Source: Heliopora coerulea | Taxonomy: Eukaryota; Cnidaria; Anthozoa; Scleralcyonacea; Helioporidae | Direction: 5' to 3' | Assembly: GCA_030142905.1 (NCBI GenBank) | Contig: JASJOG010000077.1 | Span: forward strand, 62,001-126,000 | Length of the DNA stretch: 64,000 nucleotides | Shown here: positions 34,601 to 47,035 of the stretch, piece after piece | How the letters are laid out: each line of letters opens with the position of its first letter | Numbering within the stretch: the stretch's first letter is position 1 | Translations under genes and position numbers: made by a program | The notes under the pieces: generated by a model | Told to the model about the DNA's origin: nothing | Databases searched by the model: none | Seen by the model: the letters and a program-made list of their open reading frames with translations, nothing else

Positions 34601-37600
34601 TGATTATGTCGTGAAGCTCAAAAGAGGCGTCATCGTGTCCCAAGGAAAATTCGAATCCATGAAAGACGAACTTACTGGAATGGGGTCTGAGGAAGATCAT
34701 CATAGTCTGACGTTTGAGGAGGAAAACGCAGTGATGGATAAAAGTCAAATGAAAAAAGAAATGGAAGAAAATGAGCCGACGGGTGCGTTGTTTTGTCAAG
34801 CAAAGGAAGATCGTGTGACAGGAAACGTTTCACTTAAGGTTTACGGAGAGTATTTTACGTATGGGGCATCAGTTGCCGTCTTATTATTTGTGGCTTTGAT
34901 GCTGTGGTCTGGACAAGGTAGGATTATATGATTATTATCAGTGAATCAGGACATGGTGTGGTGACAAAGATAGACTCTTTAGCATGTAGGCTACACAGTT
35001 CCAAATTCCGTTGACCTAAGTACAAAAACCAGGTGTACCCATCGGCTAAATTACAAGTCTCACCCCAAAAAAGATGAATAGCGTCAATTGAGAATATGTG
35101 TTCAAATATATGAATATCATCTATTTAGGGGACACTCAGAATAGGTTTAGTGTTAGGACTAGAAATACGTGCACGCAACAACCCCTCGCCCACCCTTCCA
35201 ATATATCTCTCGAGAATCCAAGTAACAATGATAATTTTTCAAACTTCTCAAAAAGACAAATCCTCCTGACTATAACTGGAAGAGGACATGCAATAAAAAA
35301 AAATCCACACAGAATTTGGCCGCAAATAAACAATAATCAAAACAGACTTTTCGTTTTAAAAGTGGAGCATTCTCATAGATTATTAAACGGATACCGGCAT
35401 TACGGACAGCTCATGATTGAATATTTTTCTGACATTTTTTTAACTTAAAAAAATTGATAAATAATACATTACCCCAAAGTTGGTTACAAATGTCTTTAAG
35501 ATCTGCTATGATAAAGGTTTATGCTAAGTATTCATCCGGAAGTACAAGACTTTGGTGACGAAGATGAAACGAATTACGAAATCGACGAAGTAAACAAAGA
35601 AAACATGAACGAGTTCTGCAGTTTTATCGCTGACCAAATATCAGAAAATACAAAACATAAAACAAAATACGACAAGCAAACCTTGTGCAAGTTTTGTCGA
35701 AAGACGAACGAGAAGAGGGAAGTAAAAGACGTACTTTTTCCAAGGCAAAACATCAATTAAAAAGAAAAATGGCGTATAAACCTGCAACTCATGCGTATTT
35801 TCAACTAAGCATTCAGTGACACCTCAACACAAAGGGTTCAACAGTAAATTTACACACAGACGGCTTTAAACTTTTTTGAGAAATTTTAAAATCCTGATGA
35901 AAGCATTACCGATCGAATACGGTAAAGGTCATCATGCACAAATCACTCTTGAAGTGAGAAAGACTAAAGCGGACAACTGTTTTGCCGAAGGATAATTTGG
36001 TGACCAAAAACAAGTAGCTTTGCAGCGAGTACCTGTTGGCTGTTTACCTTGCATTTTTATTTCGAGCCAAAAATACATCTTAATGTCTTCAATGGGGTGA
36101 CATTTCATGGCAAAAAAAATCCTGATTGAGGCAATGAAATCTTTCTGTGGAAAGCGGAGAAAGCATCCAAAGACTGTCATGGCCTTGACAAGTCTTCTGG
36201 ATGATGAGTGTTCTATCCCACTTCTCAAACAATTGACCATGAACGCTGTCCGCTTAAATACTGCAGAATGTTCAAAAATAATCGTCGTACAGAGATGAAT
36301 GAACCAGAATCTTCATTCTACTTCACCAATAAACACCAGCAAAATCCAGGCGGTAATATTTCATACAAGAAGTCTCCCTTACGGAAGAATTAAGTCGGGA
36401 AGCTACTTTTGAAAGCTGCTCAAAACAATTCCGTTCGCAAAACTTGTACTTCAAAGCTACTCGATTCAGACGTACCTGTGATTGTGCAGCTCAGGTGAGT
36501 GGTTACCACAACGTGAAAAGTCCCAAGATTTATACTAATCGACATCTATTCAACTTCAGCGAAGAATGTCGTTTTAATACACTTGATCGGTTGGCAAATG
36601 TCCTGACAAGCAAGCGATTTCCCTTAGGTCTTTTGTTCATATAAATCAGAAAGAACCAAGACAAAGCGTTGCTGCAAAAAGTGAACAGTTGGCAAATGTA
36701 TATTCCAAGGAGCTAACTTTGAGAACTGCTCTTTCAAGTCATAAATTGTCCAGTTACTGGGGTGGCGAAACCAGCCGCAGGCACCAAGAAAGCCATTTCG
36801 TTTGCCGGTCTTAAATCATTTACTGGCTTCAGTGTTCAAATAATGTAAACAACTTGCGAAAGATCCATACAAGGGAAAAAATAACGAGACCAAATCGATT
36901 TGCTTCAATACGGTACCTAAGTACGGTTTGTTCAACAACATACCAGTTCCCCGAGCTTGTACACGGTATTTTTGAGTGACCGGAATCCATGGATATATAT
37001 ATAGAAAGATACATACACAAAGCGAAAATTTTTCTTCCTAGTAACGACGCGTGTAACAGGACTCCATGCACGTCAAGATTAGTACCCTCGCACCACGCTT
37101 CGCGCGATGGGCGAGGGGATTAGGGTCAGGGTTAGGTTGATTAGGCTTAATCCAACGTTAGGTAACGGTAAACATACGTCTCACCCGTTTCAAGATGTCA
37201 GACTGGGTTAAATTTCACGTCTAGTAGTGAAGCAATCCGTGCTCAGTCTCGGGGAAATTCTGGTATTCTCGAACTATGCAAGGATTTATGATTGATGTGC
37301 ATTTGGACACCAGTATGAAATCCTCGAAGTAGAATGGTAAGTTTTTAAGCCTAAAATCCGAAGAATTTAACGTAAAACAAAGAGATTTTCGAGATTCCTT
37401 TCTTCGCACGACCTCACATGACATTTTGAAAGCAGAATTGGTTACAGGTTTTGAATGATTGGCCTTTATTAAAGTGCGTCATGGCTAGCTTATTGTCGGG
37501 CGAGCAAGACTCGAAACTTGCCTTGCTTGTCTAACACCCTTGAGTCGACAGCAGTCTAGCCATTTTGTTATTACAGTTAGCTGGTATTTACTCGTATGTC

Positions 37601-40600
37601 AAAAGTTTAGGGATTTCCCCCTCACTCTATCGCTTCAATGTATTGTAAAACAATATGGTTCTAAAGCCGCGTCCACACGTATCCGTTTTTGTTTGAAAAT
37701 GGGACTTTTTCTTTGCAGACTGCCTTCCCGTCTAACTAGCAAGTGATTAACCCTTTAACCCCCAACCATGCACATGGGTGCAATTTATTGGACCACGAAC
37801 GAATGCAATTTAGATGCATGAACAGATTTTAATAGATTTTCCAAAGAATTTTGAGTAGATTGAATAATTTATAAATTTCTTTCGAAAAATTCAGGGAGTA
37901 AAGGGCTCAATGCTTGCTGCACATTCTAGGAAGTCGTAGGTCAATTACAGTAAATGTGTACATAAGTGATTGTGGACGACCGGGAAGGTATTATTTCATC
38001 GCTTATTTTGGGTTAAGGTTTTAAAAAAAACGAGTCATATCAGACTTCTGTGATAGCACTTATGATCAATGTCCAACGAACGACATACTGATGTTCAGAG
38101 ATTATCGTCTTGAATAAAATCTCGGAGTTAAAAAATTGCCCAAGATAGTCAAATTTCAAAATTTATAACAGAATGGAATACTGTGTAGATAGTAATAAGG
38201 GAAAAAGTTAAAAGGTTAATAATTGCCATGACTGTCACGCCAGTTATCAAACTTTTAATTTTTTACCTTTCAAAATTTTAGATGTTTTCCCAAACAACGC
38301 GCAATGTATTTCATTTCTTTTCCAAACCTTAACTAATTTTATTGTACTCTTTTTTGACATTAGCACTGATTGTCGTGGTCGATTATAAAGTATCTCAGTT
38401 GGCAAGTTTACCAAAGGAACAACAAAGATCTTGCCGTGTTTTATTGACATACTCAGGATTGCTGGGGCTTGCAATACTTCTCGTTATCTTAGCGACTACG
38501 ATCATTGTACTGGTCCTAATGAACGCTGCCTACCAGCTTCATAACAAAATGGTTGCCTGCCTTTTGAGAGCTCCCCTCTCGTTTCATGCGACAAACCCAG
38601 TTGGTCGAATAATGAACCGCTTTTCACAGGATATTAATAACTTGGACGAGCTTCTTCCACACAATTTTATTACTTTATGTATGTACATACCGAGAGCTAC
38701 GGCGATATTTGTTTTGGTTTCCATCACGAATGTCATTTTGATTCCCCTCGGTCTTGTCACTCTCCTCGCTTTTTTCTTTATTTCAAAAGTTCTTCTTCAC
38801 TCGGCCATGGATATTAAGCGTTTGATGTCAATGGCTGGTGGTCCGTTGTACTCTCATTTTTCAGACACCATGGAAGGACTTAGGACCATAAGGGTGCATA
38901 AACAGGAAAGGAACTTCACTAATAAACTCTACAGGTAAAGATTTTGTGAGATGTAGTGGACGGTTCCCCTAATATATCTGCTGAATACACTACCAGAACG
39001 CCATTCAAAATCTTGTTTGTTCTCTGGTAGTTGTATTCAGCCGGTGCAATAAGGGGACAGGCTGGGTTTCCTATTTCTTGTTACAAAAACGTAGGTAGGG
39101 TACGTCGGTTTGTCTTTTTTAAATTATTTTTTAATCATACCTTTGCTTAATGCTCAAGCCCGAAATGAGATTCTTCTTAAATACGTCAATTACGGTAATG
39201 AGTACAGCTAAACACACAAACAATATTGTACGAACAAACAAGTTATATATAAATGGAACTATAGATCAAAGTTGGTTTAACCTAACGCGACAGTTCTTTT
39301 TCAGCTGAATGCTCGCTTTCTTTAGGCTTATATTGAAAACGCATCTTGGTTGGACTGTCATGTTGTGATAATCACCCCAAGATGCAACGTGGGCTGGAAT
39401 ATAGGGTCCAGGCTCCAATAAAAACATTTAGGGACGGCAGACAGAACCCAGGTAGGGTCGGGAAAACGGAAACGGGTATGTTTTTTTCCCCTATGATAAC
39501 GATAAGTAACTTTAAGATCACTTCCGTAACATTGATGGCTCATAGAGAAGACATTATTAGGGGTGCGAAAATGATGAAGAGACAGTGACATAACGACCTA
39601 AAACGGTGTGAGAATTCAAAATACCTCATCTGTAACTCATCTGTACCACATCGTACCAATATTAGTTTTATTAAGTATTTATATGCAGTGAGAAAATTTG
39701 AATCCTCAAAATAAACCTGCTCTTTTCTGGTATCAATACTTAACTCCCTCCAGTCCCAGTAAATCTATTATTTTTACTAATACACTTGCTAATACCGGTC
39801 GATTTTACCCAGAAAAATGTACTGATTTCTCCATTAATACATTCCTGTCCAATGACATCCTCTATTTTACTACTCTGGCTGCCAACAGACGAATTTTTTA
39901 TACCAAAGAGAGACTTGCCAACAAGAAAGTGTCAACGATCGGCGTATTGTCAACCTTGTAGAGACATTCGCATGATCGACATATCAGCGATAAGTATAAC
40001 TTCTGAACTTATCTTTACCGGCTTCTTCTCATATTAATGTATAACACCTAAACAAGTGGGGATGCATTCAATTATACTTATCACTATTTTGAATCAAAAC
40101 TGGTATTTGATGACGGAAGCCAGGTTTTCTGTTGCGTAAATCTAATTTCAGCATTGACTCATTTCTTGATTGCAGCCATATTGACGGCCACGACCAAGCC
40201 TTGTTCAGTTACTACACAGCATGTCGCTGGTTCGCAATCGTCGTGGATATTATTGGTGTTGTCTTCGCCACGATCGTTGGCGTTGTTGTGCTGTTTTCAA
40301 TGACAGATACATCAAATACAGGTGGGTAGACATTGATCGGCACGTCGTCTTGTAGTAGCAGGATTGCATTCTTGACACTTCCATGCCTGGGCATCCGCAA
40401 GAGGGAAAATTGTTTTCCATATGCATGTCCAATTTTCTTAATCGTCTCTTTATTGATACACCTATTATGTGAACATTACTTTTTTATTTTTAATTTTTTT
40501 GGTAAAAAGCGTCCACCACCTTGAAAAAAGTCATTCGGACGCTCGTCCTTGCATAGGACAAATAGTAATACAAAAATTGAGAAACCACCCTCTAGAAGTA

Positions 40601-42634
40601 GTGTGGGACAAACGTTCGACATTCGTCTTGCTCAAATACCTAGAAAATAATCCTGAGTCCTAGACGGAGATCAAACCCGTAACTTAAAGGTGGAAGTCGT
40701 GGGACAATGTGAACTTTGAGCTAATGGAACTCACTCGTATAGCAGGGATTACAGAAGTGATCTGGTTTAATCAATGGACATACAAGCTGTCACGCTATAA
40801 CAGAATTTTGAAGGAGCGTTGGGTACACTATCACAAAAAGTGGTAAACATTCTGTCACGGAGAATCAAAAAATCTTTTCAAGGAAATCTTCTCTATTTTT
40901 ACGATATCAGGGACAAATTATGCATTTTAAGAGCGTTTTCGAAGTAATTTCCTACAGGAAAGAAAATTTTTTCTATCTAGTCGACTCCTTTAGAAAACCT
41001 GGTTGCCCCATCATCTTGTATTCTGCTGGCAAAATTTCGCACATCGTTCATTACCTGTGGCAGTGAGCATTCTGCCCGAATAATTCTTCAGTTTTGAGCA
41101 GAATACGGGGCAAAATAGGTAAGATAAAACGATGGTACGATGCACATAACAGTACAAAGCAAAAATTAACAAAAAATTAATTCAAAACCACCCAAATTTC
41201 TTACGAACATTGGCATCGTGTTTAGCCTCTTACTAAACTCAGCGGAACTGCAAAAAATACTTTCAACATGGCGAACTCTGCAAATATAGCGCACCAATGA
41301 ATGTGTAAGTACTATGCTACCAAGGAGAATTTGAGCAGAGTTTCCTTGCCGAAACAGAAATCTGAGTGATTTTTACAAACATTGCCGGGAGACAGAATAC
41401 GCCAATTTACGAGCAGCATTTATCCAAGTCGACGTGTGAGCGGTATCTATGGAGTAACTCTTGCTGACAAACAGTTCGGATGGACAGGTAGACAAACTAA
41501 CAGACAAACGGACGGACCAGCAGATGGAAACACTGATGGTTTGTCCAATTTCGTCTTTAAGCAGGAATTCTAACTGAAATTATTTTCAATATTATTGCCA
41601 TATTATGTAAAAAAAAATGTGTAACTTTGTCAGCTTAACGAGTGTTACCATCATGCATTTAGCGATATTGTTGTTCTCTTTCTCTAGGACGGTTTTAACG
41701 TTTTTATTTTACTTTCTCGTTAGCCATTCCTGCTGTTACAATCATGTACGCTACTGGTTCCATTCAAGTAACACAATTTGTAATTCGCCATTTTGTGGAG
41801 ACCCACTCCCAGATGACGTCAGCTGAAAGGACCCTAGCTTACACAAAAATCAAGCCTGAGAAAGGAAGTGACGTAAACGGAAAGCCACCCAAAGACTGGC
41901 CTCGCTCCGGAGGCATCCAATTTCAAAATATTTCACTCCGATATTACAACGATGGTCCAAAGGCTTTACGAAATTTAACATTTGATATTAAGCCGTCGGA
42001 GAAGATCGGAATTGCCGGACGAACCGGCGCCGGAAAGTCGTCGTTGGTTGCAGCGCTTATGCGAACGGCTGACACTGAGGGCGAAATTATCATAGATGAC
42101 GTCAATATTATGGAACTGAATGTTCAGTTCACTCGCAACAATATTTCCGTCATTACGCAGTCTCCAAATTTGTTCAGTACTTCAATCAGGGTCAACTTAG
42201 ATCCTTCAGCCAACTTCACGGATTCCGAGATTTGGGATGCTCTGGATTTGATGCAGATGAAGTCGGTCATATCCAACTTACCCAACCAACTCGACACTGC
42301 AATCACAGGAACGGGGTCGAATTTCAGTGTCGGAGAAAGGCAACTCTTGCACTTGGCACGCATCTCACTGAAAAAGACCAAGATTATTGTCTTCGATGAA
42401 GCCACTGGTAAGGTGGACGACAACACCGATAAAATAATCCAGCAAATTATACGTGATGTTTTCAAAGACTGTACCGTGATCACCATCGCGCATCGCCTGA
42501 GCACGATCATGGACTGTGATAGAATAATACTTCTGGATTGTGGTGAAATTGTCGAGTTTGACAAGCCACAAATTCTGTTGGCAAAGGAAGGTGGCTTACT
42601 GAGGCAATTGTACAGAATATCGATGGGGAAATAA
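31088..42634 (+). CDS. ABCC4/MRP4-like ABC transporter gene B, six coding exons, intact
   Basis: Joined exons 31088-31609, 31960-32333, 33572-34917, 38364-38934, 40176-40321 and 41724-42634 total 3870 nt, 1289 residues, close to the usual size of this short-MRP class. Every junction is AG/GT and phase-consistent. Domain order: HPKDKANF/LWWIF N-terminal motif, TMD1 (about 100-430), NBD1 with Walker A GPVGSGKS at 486-493, signature ISGGQ 577-581, LLDDP, and H-loop His about 634; acidic linker; TMD2 with NPVGRIMNRFSQD; NBD2 with GRTGAGKS 1085-1092, Q-loop Gln about 1132, SVGER about 1188, catalytic FDEA Glu about 1212 and IAHRL His about 1243. As usual for ABCC, NBD1 has Asp in place of the catalytic Glu. 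Odd: the NBD1 Q-loop Gln is Glu (YVSETPW), and the NBD2 signature ends in E instead of Q. Expected role: ATP-driven export of organic anions at the plasma membrane; substrate not deducible. Confidence 0.92.
31960..32333 (+). CDS. Gene B coding exon 2
   Basis: 374 bp; VLRVSKIFLPAGHVMELV through KLNCMEEIS. Acceptor TGTTTAG, donor GTAAGT. Confidence 0.88.
32775..33170. repeat. Trinucleotide-rich low-complexity tract in gene B intron 2
   Basis: Runs of TTA, CTA and ATC words (TACTACTACTA, TTATCATC). All long open frames here are low-complexity artefacts. Confidence 0.9.
33572..34917 (+). CDS. Gene B coding exon 3 (end of TMD1 and NBD1)
   Basis: 1346 bp. Contains SLQRIQEFLE, Walker A, ISGGQRTRIALARA, IYLLDDPLSSLDA and the retained H-loop His in LLSTHTTHF. 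Ends in the first TMD2 helix before GTAGGA. Confidence 0.92.
34918..38363. other. Gene B intron 3
   Basis: About 3.4 kb. A frame at 35521-35760 (DEDETNYEIDEVNKENMNEF..ENTKHKTKYD) resembles the start of tyrosine-recombinase/DUF3504 type repeats in animal genomes, but too little is left to name it. Other frames here are short. A MITE-like end (CGCGTCCACACGTATCCG) is at about 37670. Confidence 0.4.
38364..38934 (+). CDS. Gene B coding exon 4 (TMD2)
   Basis: 571 bp. Contains HNKMVACLLRAPLSF, NPVGRIMNRFSQDI, LDELLPH and SMAGGPLYSHFSD. Acceptor GACATTAG, donor GTAAAG. Confidence 0.9.
40176..40321 (+). CDS. Gene B coding exon 5
   Basis: 146 bp: HIDGHDQALFSYYTACRWF and a TMD2 helix. Acceptor GATTGCAG, donor GTGGGT. 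Confidence 0.88.
40636..40690 (-). repeat. Degenerate SINE tail
   Basis: On the - strand GTTACGGGTTTGATCTCC precedes a GGACTCAGGATTATTTTCT tail, the same order as the SINEs at 43.6-43.8 kb (B-box then CTCAGAAATCATTTTCTGA). Confidence 0.5.
41724..42634 (+). CDS. Gene B coding exon 6 (NBD2 and stop)
   Basis: 911 bp. AIPAVTIMYATGS, EThSQMTSAER region, complete NBD2 and C-terminus RISMGK, TAA at 42634. Acceptor TCTCGTTAG. Confidence 0.92.
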
Positions 42635-43009
42635 GACGTGGCGCTATTTCGGTTTCCCAATATGGAATTATTGCAATGAGAAATCGTCCTGGAAAGCAGG
42701 CAGTTGTCTTTAAAAGCGGTTACTGAGAGCAGTGTTTAACGCTGTGTAAAACGCATGCATACACAAATTTTTGTAGCGTGTAGTTGTTTTCGTCAACTGC
42801 CCTTTAGCGTTAGGTGTGAAAATCGTCCATTTCTGTCGATGTAATGTTTAGGTCATTATTTTAATCGTAATGCTTTGATGGATGGATTTTCATTGAAATT
42901 TTAACGAAACAATTCACCAGAGTAACTTTGCTCAGTCTGAAAAGGATAAACAAACTCAAGGGTGGAAAAGATTCGTTGTTACGTATAGCCATTTTCCGCA
43001 TCTAAAAGA

Positions 43010-43130
43010 TTGACCCACGTGAATCAGATATTTCCCATGTGAAAATGTTCCAGCTGTGAATGTGAAATGAAAATTTCCTGTGTGTAAATGTCCAAATGCT
43101 TTTCTCATGTGAAATGAGTCTTGAAATGTT
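43010..43130. repeat. Second cluster of TTTCACATGTGAAA-like palindromes
   Basis: Variants such as CCCATGTGAAAATG and CTCATGTGAAATGAG; same word family as 24290-24605. Confidence 0.5.
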
Positions 43131-43577
43131 CACAGGGGGGATTACTGCACTTAGTTACATACGAATGGGCTCTCAACGCCTTAGGCGACACTCCCTGATG
43201 CTCGGAATTTTGCTCAATCCCTAATTTAAATTTAATGAACAACAAGCACTACCAAAACTTACAGATTCATCAATTCCTCCTCTCATCCGTCCGTCTGCAC
43301 AAAAAACATCTACTCAATAATCCAGAATAAGAATTTTCTACATCATTCATTTTCAATATTGAATCCGAAGTATTTTTCCCAGGGTTTTACAGAGGGCTTT
43401 CTTGTTACCTTTTTTAACAAAGACAGGTAAGTAATTGTTTGGCTTCGAAACTTTCCTGAGGCTGAAGCTTGTACGGTGCGGCAACAAAACCAGGCTCAAC
43501 GCAGACCATATTCATATACTGCAAAAAAGGGAATATTATGACATAATACTAGAAAATGTTAGCTTCCGATAAAAAAC

Positions 43578-43717
43578 GTCCATAAGATAGATGAACGATC
43601 TTCAAGCTCTATATTCAGAAAATGATTTCTGAGCCCCAGACGGGGACCGAACCCGCAACCTTCTCATGACCGGTGAGACGCTCTAACCATTGAGCTACCA
43701 AGACTCAGATGGTGAGC
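43578..43717 (-). mobile_element. tRNA-derived SINE (inverted member)
   Basis: On the - strand: GGTAGCTCAATGGTTAGAGC (A box), a five-pair anticodon-like stem TCTCA / TGAGA with a 7-nt loop CCGGTCA, GGTTCGGTCCCCG (B box), then the tail CTCAGAAATCATTTTCTGA and TAGAGCTTGAAGATCG. The loop lacks the universal T at position 33, so it is a SINE, not a working tRNA. Confidence 0.75.
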
Positions 43718-43840
43718 AAAGGTGCAAGTTCGACTGCGTCTCACCGGTCATCAGAAGGTTGCGGGTTCGATCCCCGTTTGGGGCTCAGAAATCATTTTCT
43801 GAGTATAGAGCTTGAAGATCGTTCATCTATCTTAAAGATA
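43718..43840 (+). mobile_element. tRNA-derived SINE (5'-truncated, opposite orientation)
   Basis: Carries TCTCACCGGTCATCAGA, GGTTCGATCCCCG and the same tail, facing away from the copy at 43578-43717; the A-box half is missing. Confidence 0.7.
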
Positions 43841-44414
43841 TATCCAAGCTCTCATATTTCTAAAACCAAAAACTTCCATGTAAATGGCATTTCTATGTAT
43901 AATTAATTTACTTACTTCGGGTCATGTGGTTGTGATTTCAAAACTAATTTTGCACATCAAATAATACTGAGACGTACCGGAGTTCATGAGGCAAGTCCTT
44001 GACCTAAGTTAATAGGCTTAACTCATAATCATAACGAGGTTCTTAGGCCATGTGGGCTCGATGCTTCTCATTACCCATTATTCAAAACCCTTTTTTCGGT
44101 CTCACATCCATCAACAGTATATTCCTAGAAATAATTTTAAGTGAACAAACCGGTTCTTTTTTATGTATTCCGATTGAAATAGTCATTGCTTCAATGTTGA
44201 ATAACCGTACCTGGTGGAACTACCGGTAAGTTTGGGCGCACATGATCTAAGTTTTTCTTCTGACAACGATATTATGTTTTCTCTGTTGAGGCTTCAGTTG
44301 CGTATTTGTGTGAATCTTTGATTACGGTTTTCGTTTTCGTCCTCATTATAGAAATTGCCATGGGGTCTGCCTTTCCAAGCTTCGCGCCTAAGAGTTCGAC
44401 CTACTTTGTCAAAC

Positions 44415-44590
44415 ATATAAAAGATAAAACACAGACCGAAAAATGTCATCTTGTGACGTGATATTCAAAATTAGAACAAGAAACAGAACCGACATAGAAA
44501 TATTATTACCGTTTTCAACTTCTCTGTTTCTTGTTCTAACTTGAATATCAAGTCACAAGATGACATTTTTCGGTCTGTGTTTTATCCTAT
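44415..44590. repeat. Long near-perfect hairpin
   Basis: Arms about 44422-44487 and 44523-44586 (GATAAAACACAGACCG, ATGTCATCTTGTGACGTG and their complements) around a 35-nt loop. No coding frame. Probably a foldback MITE. Confidence 0.8.
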
Positions 44591-45295
44591 ACTTTTTCAA
44601 ATTCTCCTGTTGTGGTTTTTGTTAAGCAAAATGCTCAAAATACCTCATTATCTCCAAAGTCGGACATCTGCTTAGCTTTTTCTGCCCAAGGATTCCAAAT
44701 TACTACAGAAGAAAAGAAGAAAGAAAATTTATCTCAAGTCGAGAAAATAACTACAGTTATCTGATATACATGAAGCAAGCAGGTAACATAACACTGAAGA
44801 TACAATTTTCTCCAGCTTTGGCTTCCTGGCTTTTTCCAGGAGATTCACGGCGAATGATGCACATCAGTTCACATATGTAAACTAGACATGGGCAAGGCTC
44901 ACAAATTACCTGTATCAGGAAAGTTTTCCTTCTCTATCCGGATGTTGTGACCGCCAGTAAACAGCGTATGCTCACGAGACGTGCTTTTGTAAACACTACA
45001 TGAACGAAGGAATGGAAAAACTCAACAAGCAGTCGATGTTATTAATACGACACGTCAGATCTATATTGTTAAGAGATATCTGTTGTCTAACGATCTGTCC
45101 ACAAGATAAGATGATATGGCATATAACATTTCATGTAGACGTATTCAGTTATCTCTCAAGAGCAAAATTTCTCCTCACTATTTAGCTTGCTAATGTGGTA
45201 ATTCGTCTCTAGGGCTCTGGACGAAAGGACGAAAAATCGTAAGCGGTAATAGAGGTAGAATGAAAAATGACAGAAAGGAAGAAAGAAAAAAAGAC

Positions 45296-45470
45296 GAATG
45301 AATGAATGAATGAATGAATGAATGAAAGAATGAATGAAAGAATGAAAGAATGAATGAATGAATGAATGAAAGAATGAATGAATGTATGAATGAAAGAATG
45401 AATGAAAGAATGAATGAAAGAATGAATGAAAGAATGAATGAATAAAAGAATGAATGAAAGAATGAATGAA
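45296..45470. repeat. (GAAT)n microsatellite
   Basis: GAATGAATGAAAGAATG-type tetramers for about 175 bp; all three - strand frames read F/I/H/S repeats and are artefacts. Confidence 0.95.
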
Positions 45471-45547
45471 TGCCGTGAGGATATGGAAAGTAGACAACTA
45501 GAAAGTGTTGGGAAAGTACAAACTCCTCGAAAACTGGGCACTTTAAA

Positions 45548-45602
45548 CAACAACAACAATAACAATAACAACGATAACAATAATTATAATAATAAAACAA
45601 TA
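45548..45602. repeat. (AAC)n/(AAT)n microsatellite
   Basis: Trinucleotide run changing from AAC to AAT. Confidence 0.9.
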
Positions 45603-45792
45603 ATAAGGTTCTGCTGTACGCTTTAGACCTCTTTATAGCGCTCTCTATACAAAAAGAAACGTATTCAGCACAAACCTGTCCACATTCCTGGAAATCTGAA
45701 CGTATTCAGAATCTTCTTTGTGTTCGCCACCTTTCACCTAAATGGCAAATATTCGTTAAATATACCTAAAACTTCACCGGTATTACCACTAC

Positions 45793-45888
45793 TACATACA
45801 TACGTACATACGTACGTACATACATACATACATACATACATACATACATACATACATACATACATACATACATACATACATACATACA
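45793..45888. repeat. (TACA)n microsatellite
   Basis: Tetranucleotide TACA/TACG run immediately before a SINE-like tRNA head. Confidence 0.95.
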
Positions 45889-45904
45889 GAACTCGTAGCC
45901 AATC

Positions 45905-46130
45905 CCTCGGCAACGGCCTTCGTGGTTCAGTTGGCAGAGCAACTGCATTAGATTCACAGGATTTGATTCCCAGCCGATGGCCTGAGAGTTGAACTTTTCG
46001 CAGCTGGTTCTGGTCTGATCTCAAAATTGAAGATTCTGACACACGACAATTTCCTTTATATATAAACTCCGTTTCATTTGACTGAGTGTAAATGCTACAT
46101 ATTCGGTGAATATAAGCAAGTGTAGAGTCT
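45905..46130 (+). mobile_element. tRNA-derived SINE
   Basis: A-box GTGGTTCAGTTGGCAGAGC and B-box-like GGATTTGATTCCC at tRNA spacing, followed by an unrelated body (GGTCTGATCTCAAAATTG..). Poor acceptor pairing argues against a real tRNA. Confidence 0.5.
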
Positions 46131-46549
46131 ACCATAATCGCATTACAAATCGCGGCTCAATGTACAATTTTTTGCCATCACACGCGATGCAGCTATATAA
46201 AAAAATTTGTCACATCGCAGAAACATGACAAAAATCGGACGAACAATCGCTTTTGCAGAAGCAAGGTGACAGCTCCAAAAATTTCCAAGTTGTCAGAAAA
46301 TTACTGACGACAATCTTCCCGGCAACATATCTTGTTACTACAGTTATTGCTTATTATCGCTGTTTTTATTATTGTTATCATTTAACTGAAGTAATCCATT
46401 ACTCACTTCTTTAGTCAGTACGTTTATTGATAAAAGATTACCTTGTCAATATAATGGCTCCCCTCCAGACCTTGTATTTTCACTCCGTCTATGCTGCTAA
46501 TTTTGTAGTAAGTGTGGAGAAGAGATGTAAATTCAAATGCTTTGTCACC

Positions 46550-47035
46550 TAATAAGATAAAATAAAATAACCGAAGTTAAATAAATTAGTGAAAAAAGAA
46601 GACAAACAAAACCATAAATAAAACGAAACAAAACAGAACAATAAACAAGACAAAACAAAATATAACAAAGAAAAAAAAGTTCAGATAAAACAAAATATAA
46701 CCAAACAACAAAAAATAAACGAGAAAAGCCCAGCAAAGTAAAACGGAAAAGCTATGGCGTAATCAAAGTAAAACGGCATAATGCATATCAAATCGAAGCA
46801 AAACAACAACAACAACAACAACAATGACGACAACAATGACGACAACAATGACGACAACAAACAAGCAAGGCAGAACGAAAAAACTAACGCAAACCAAAGA
46901 AAAACTGATTACCGCCAGAGTAAAACCAAAGCTAAAATCAAATCTAAATCCACATCAAACCAAAAAAAACAAAGAAATGAAATGAAACAAAAGGAAAACA
47001 AATGAAATAAAATGACCAAAGAAAAAAAATTAAAA
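46550..47035. repeat. A-rich low-complexity DNA
   Basis: AACA/AAATAAA-rich tract including (AAC)n at about 46801-46865. The K/N/Q frames are composition artefacts. Confidence 0.8.

Noticed and set aside
43620..43715. Functional tRNA-Thr-like gene on the - strand
   Set aside because: Anticodon loop lacks the T before the anticodon, and the copy carries a SINE tail present elsewhere in the window.
45156..45600. Three long overlapping - strand frames rich in F, I, H and S
   Set aside because: Pure translation of the (GAAT)n microsatellite.
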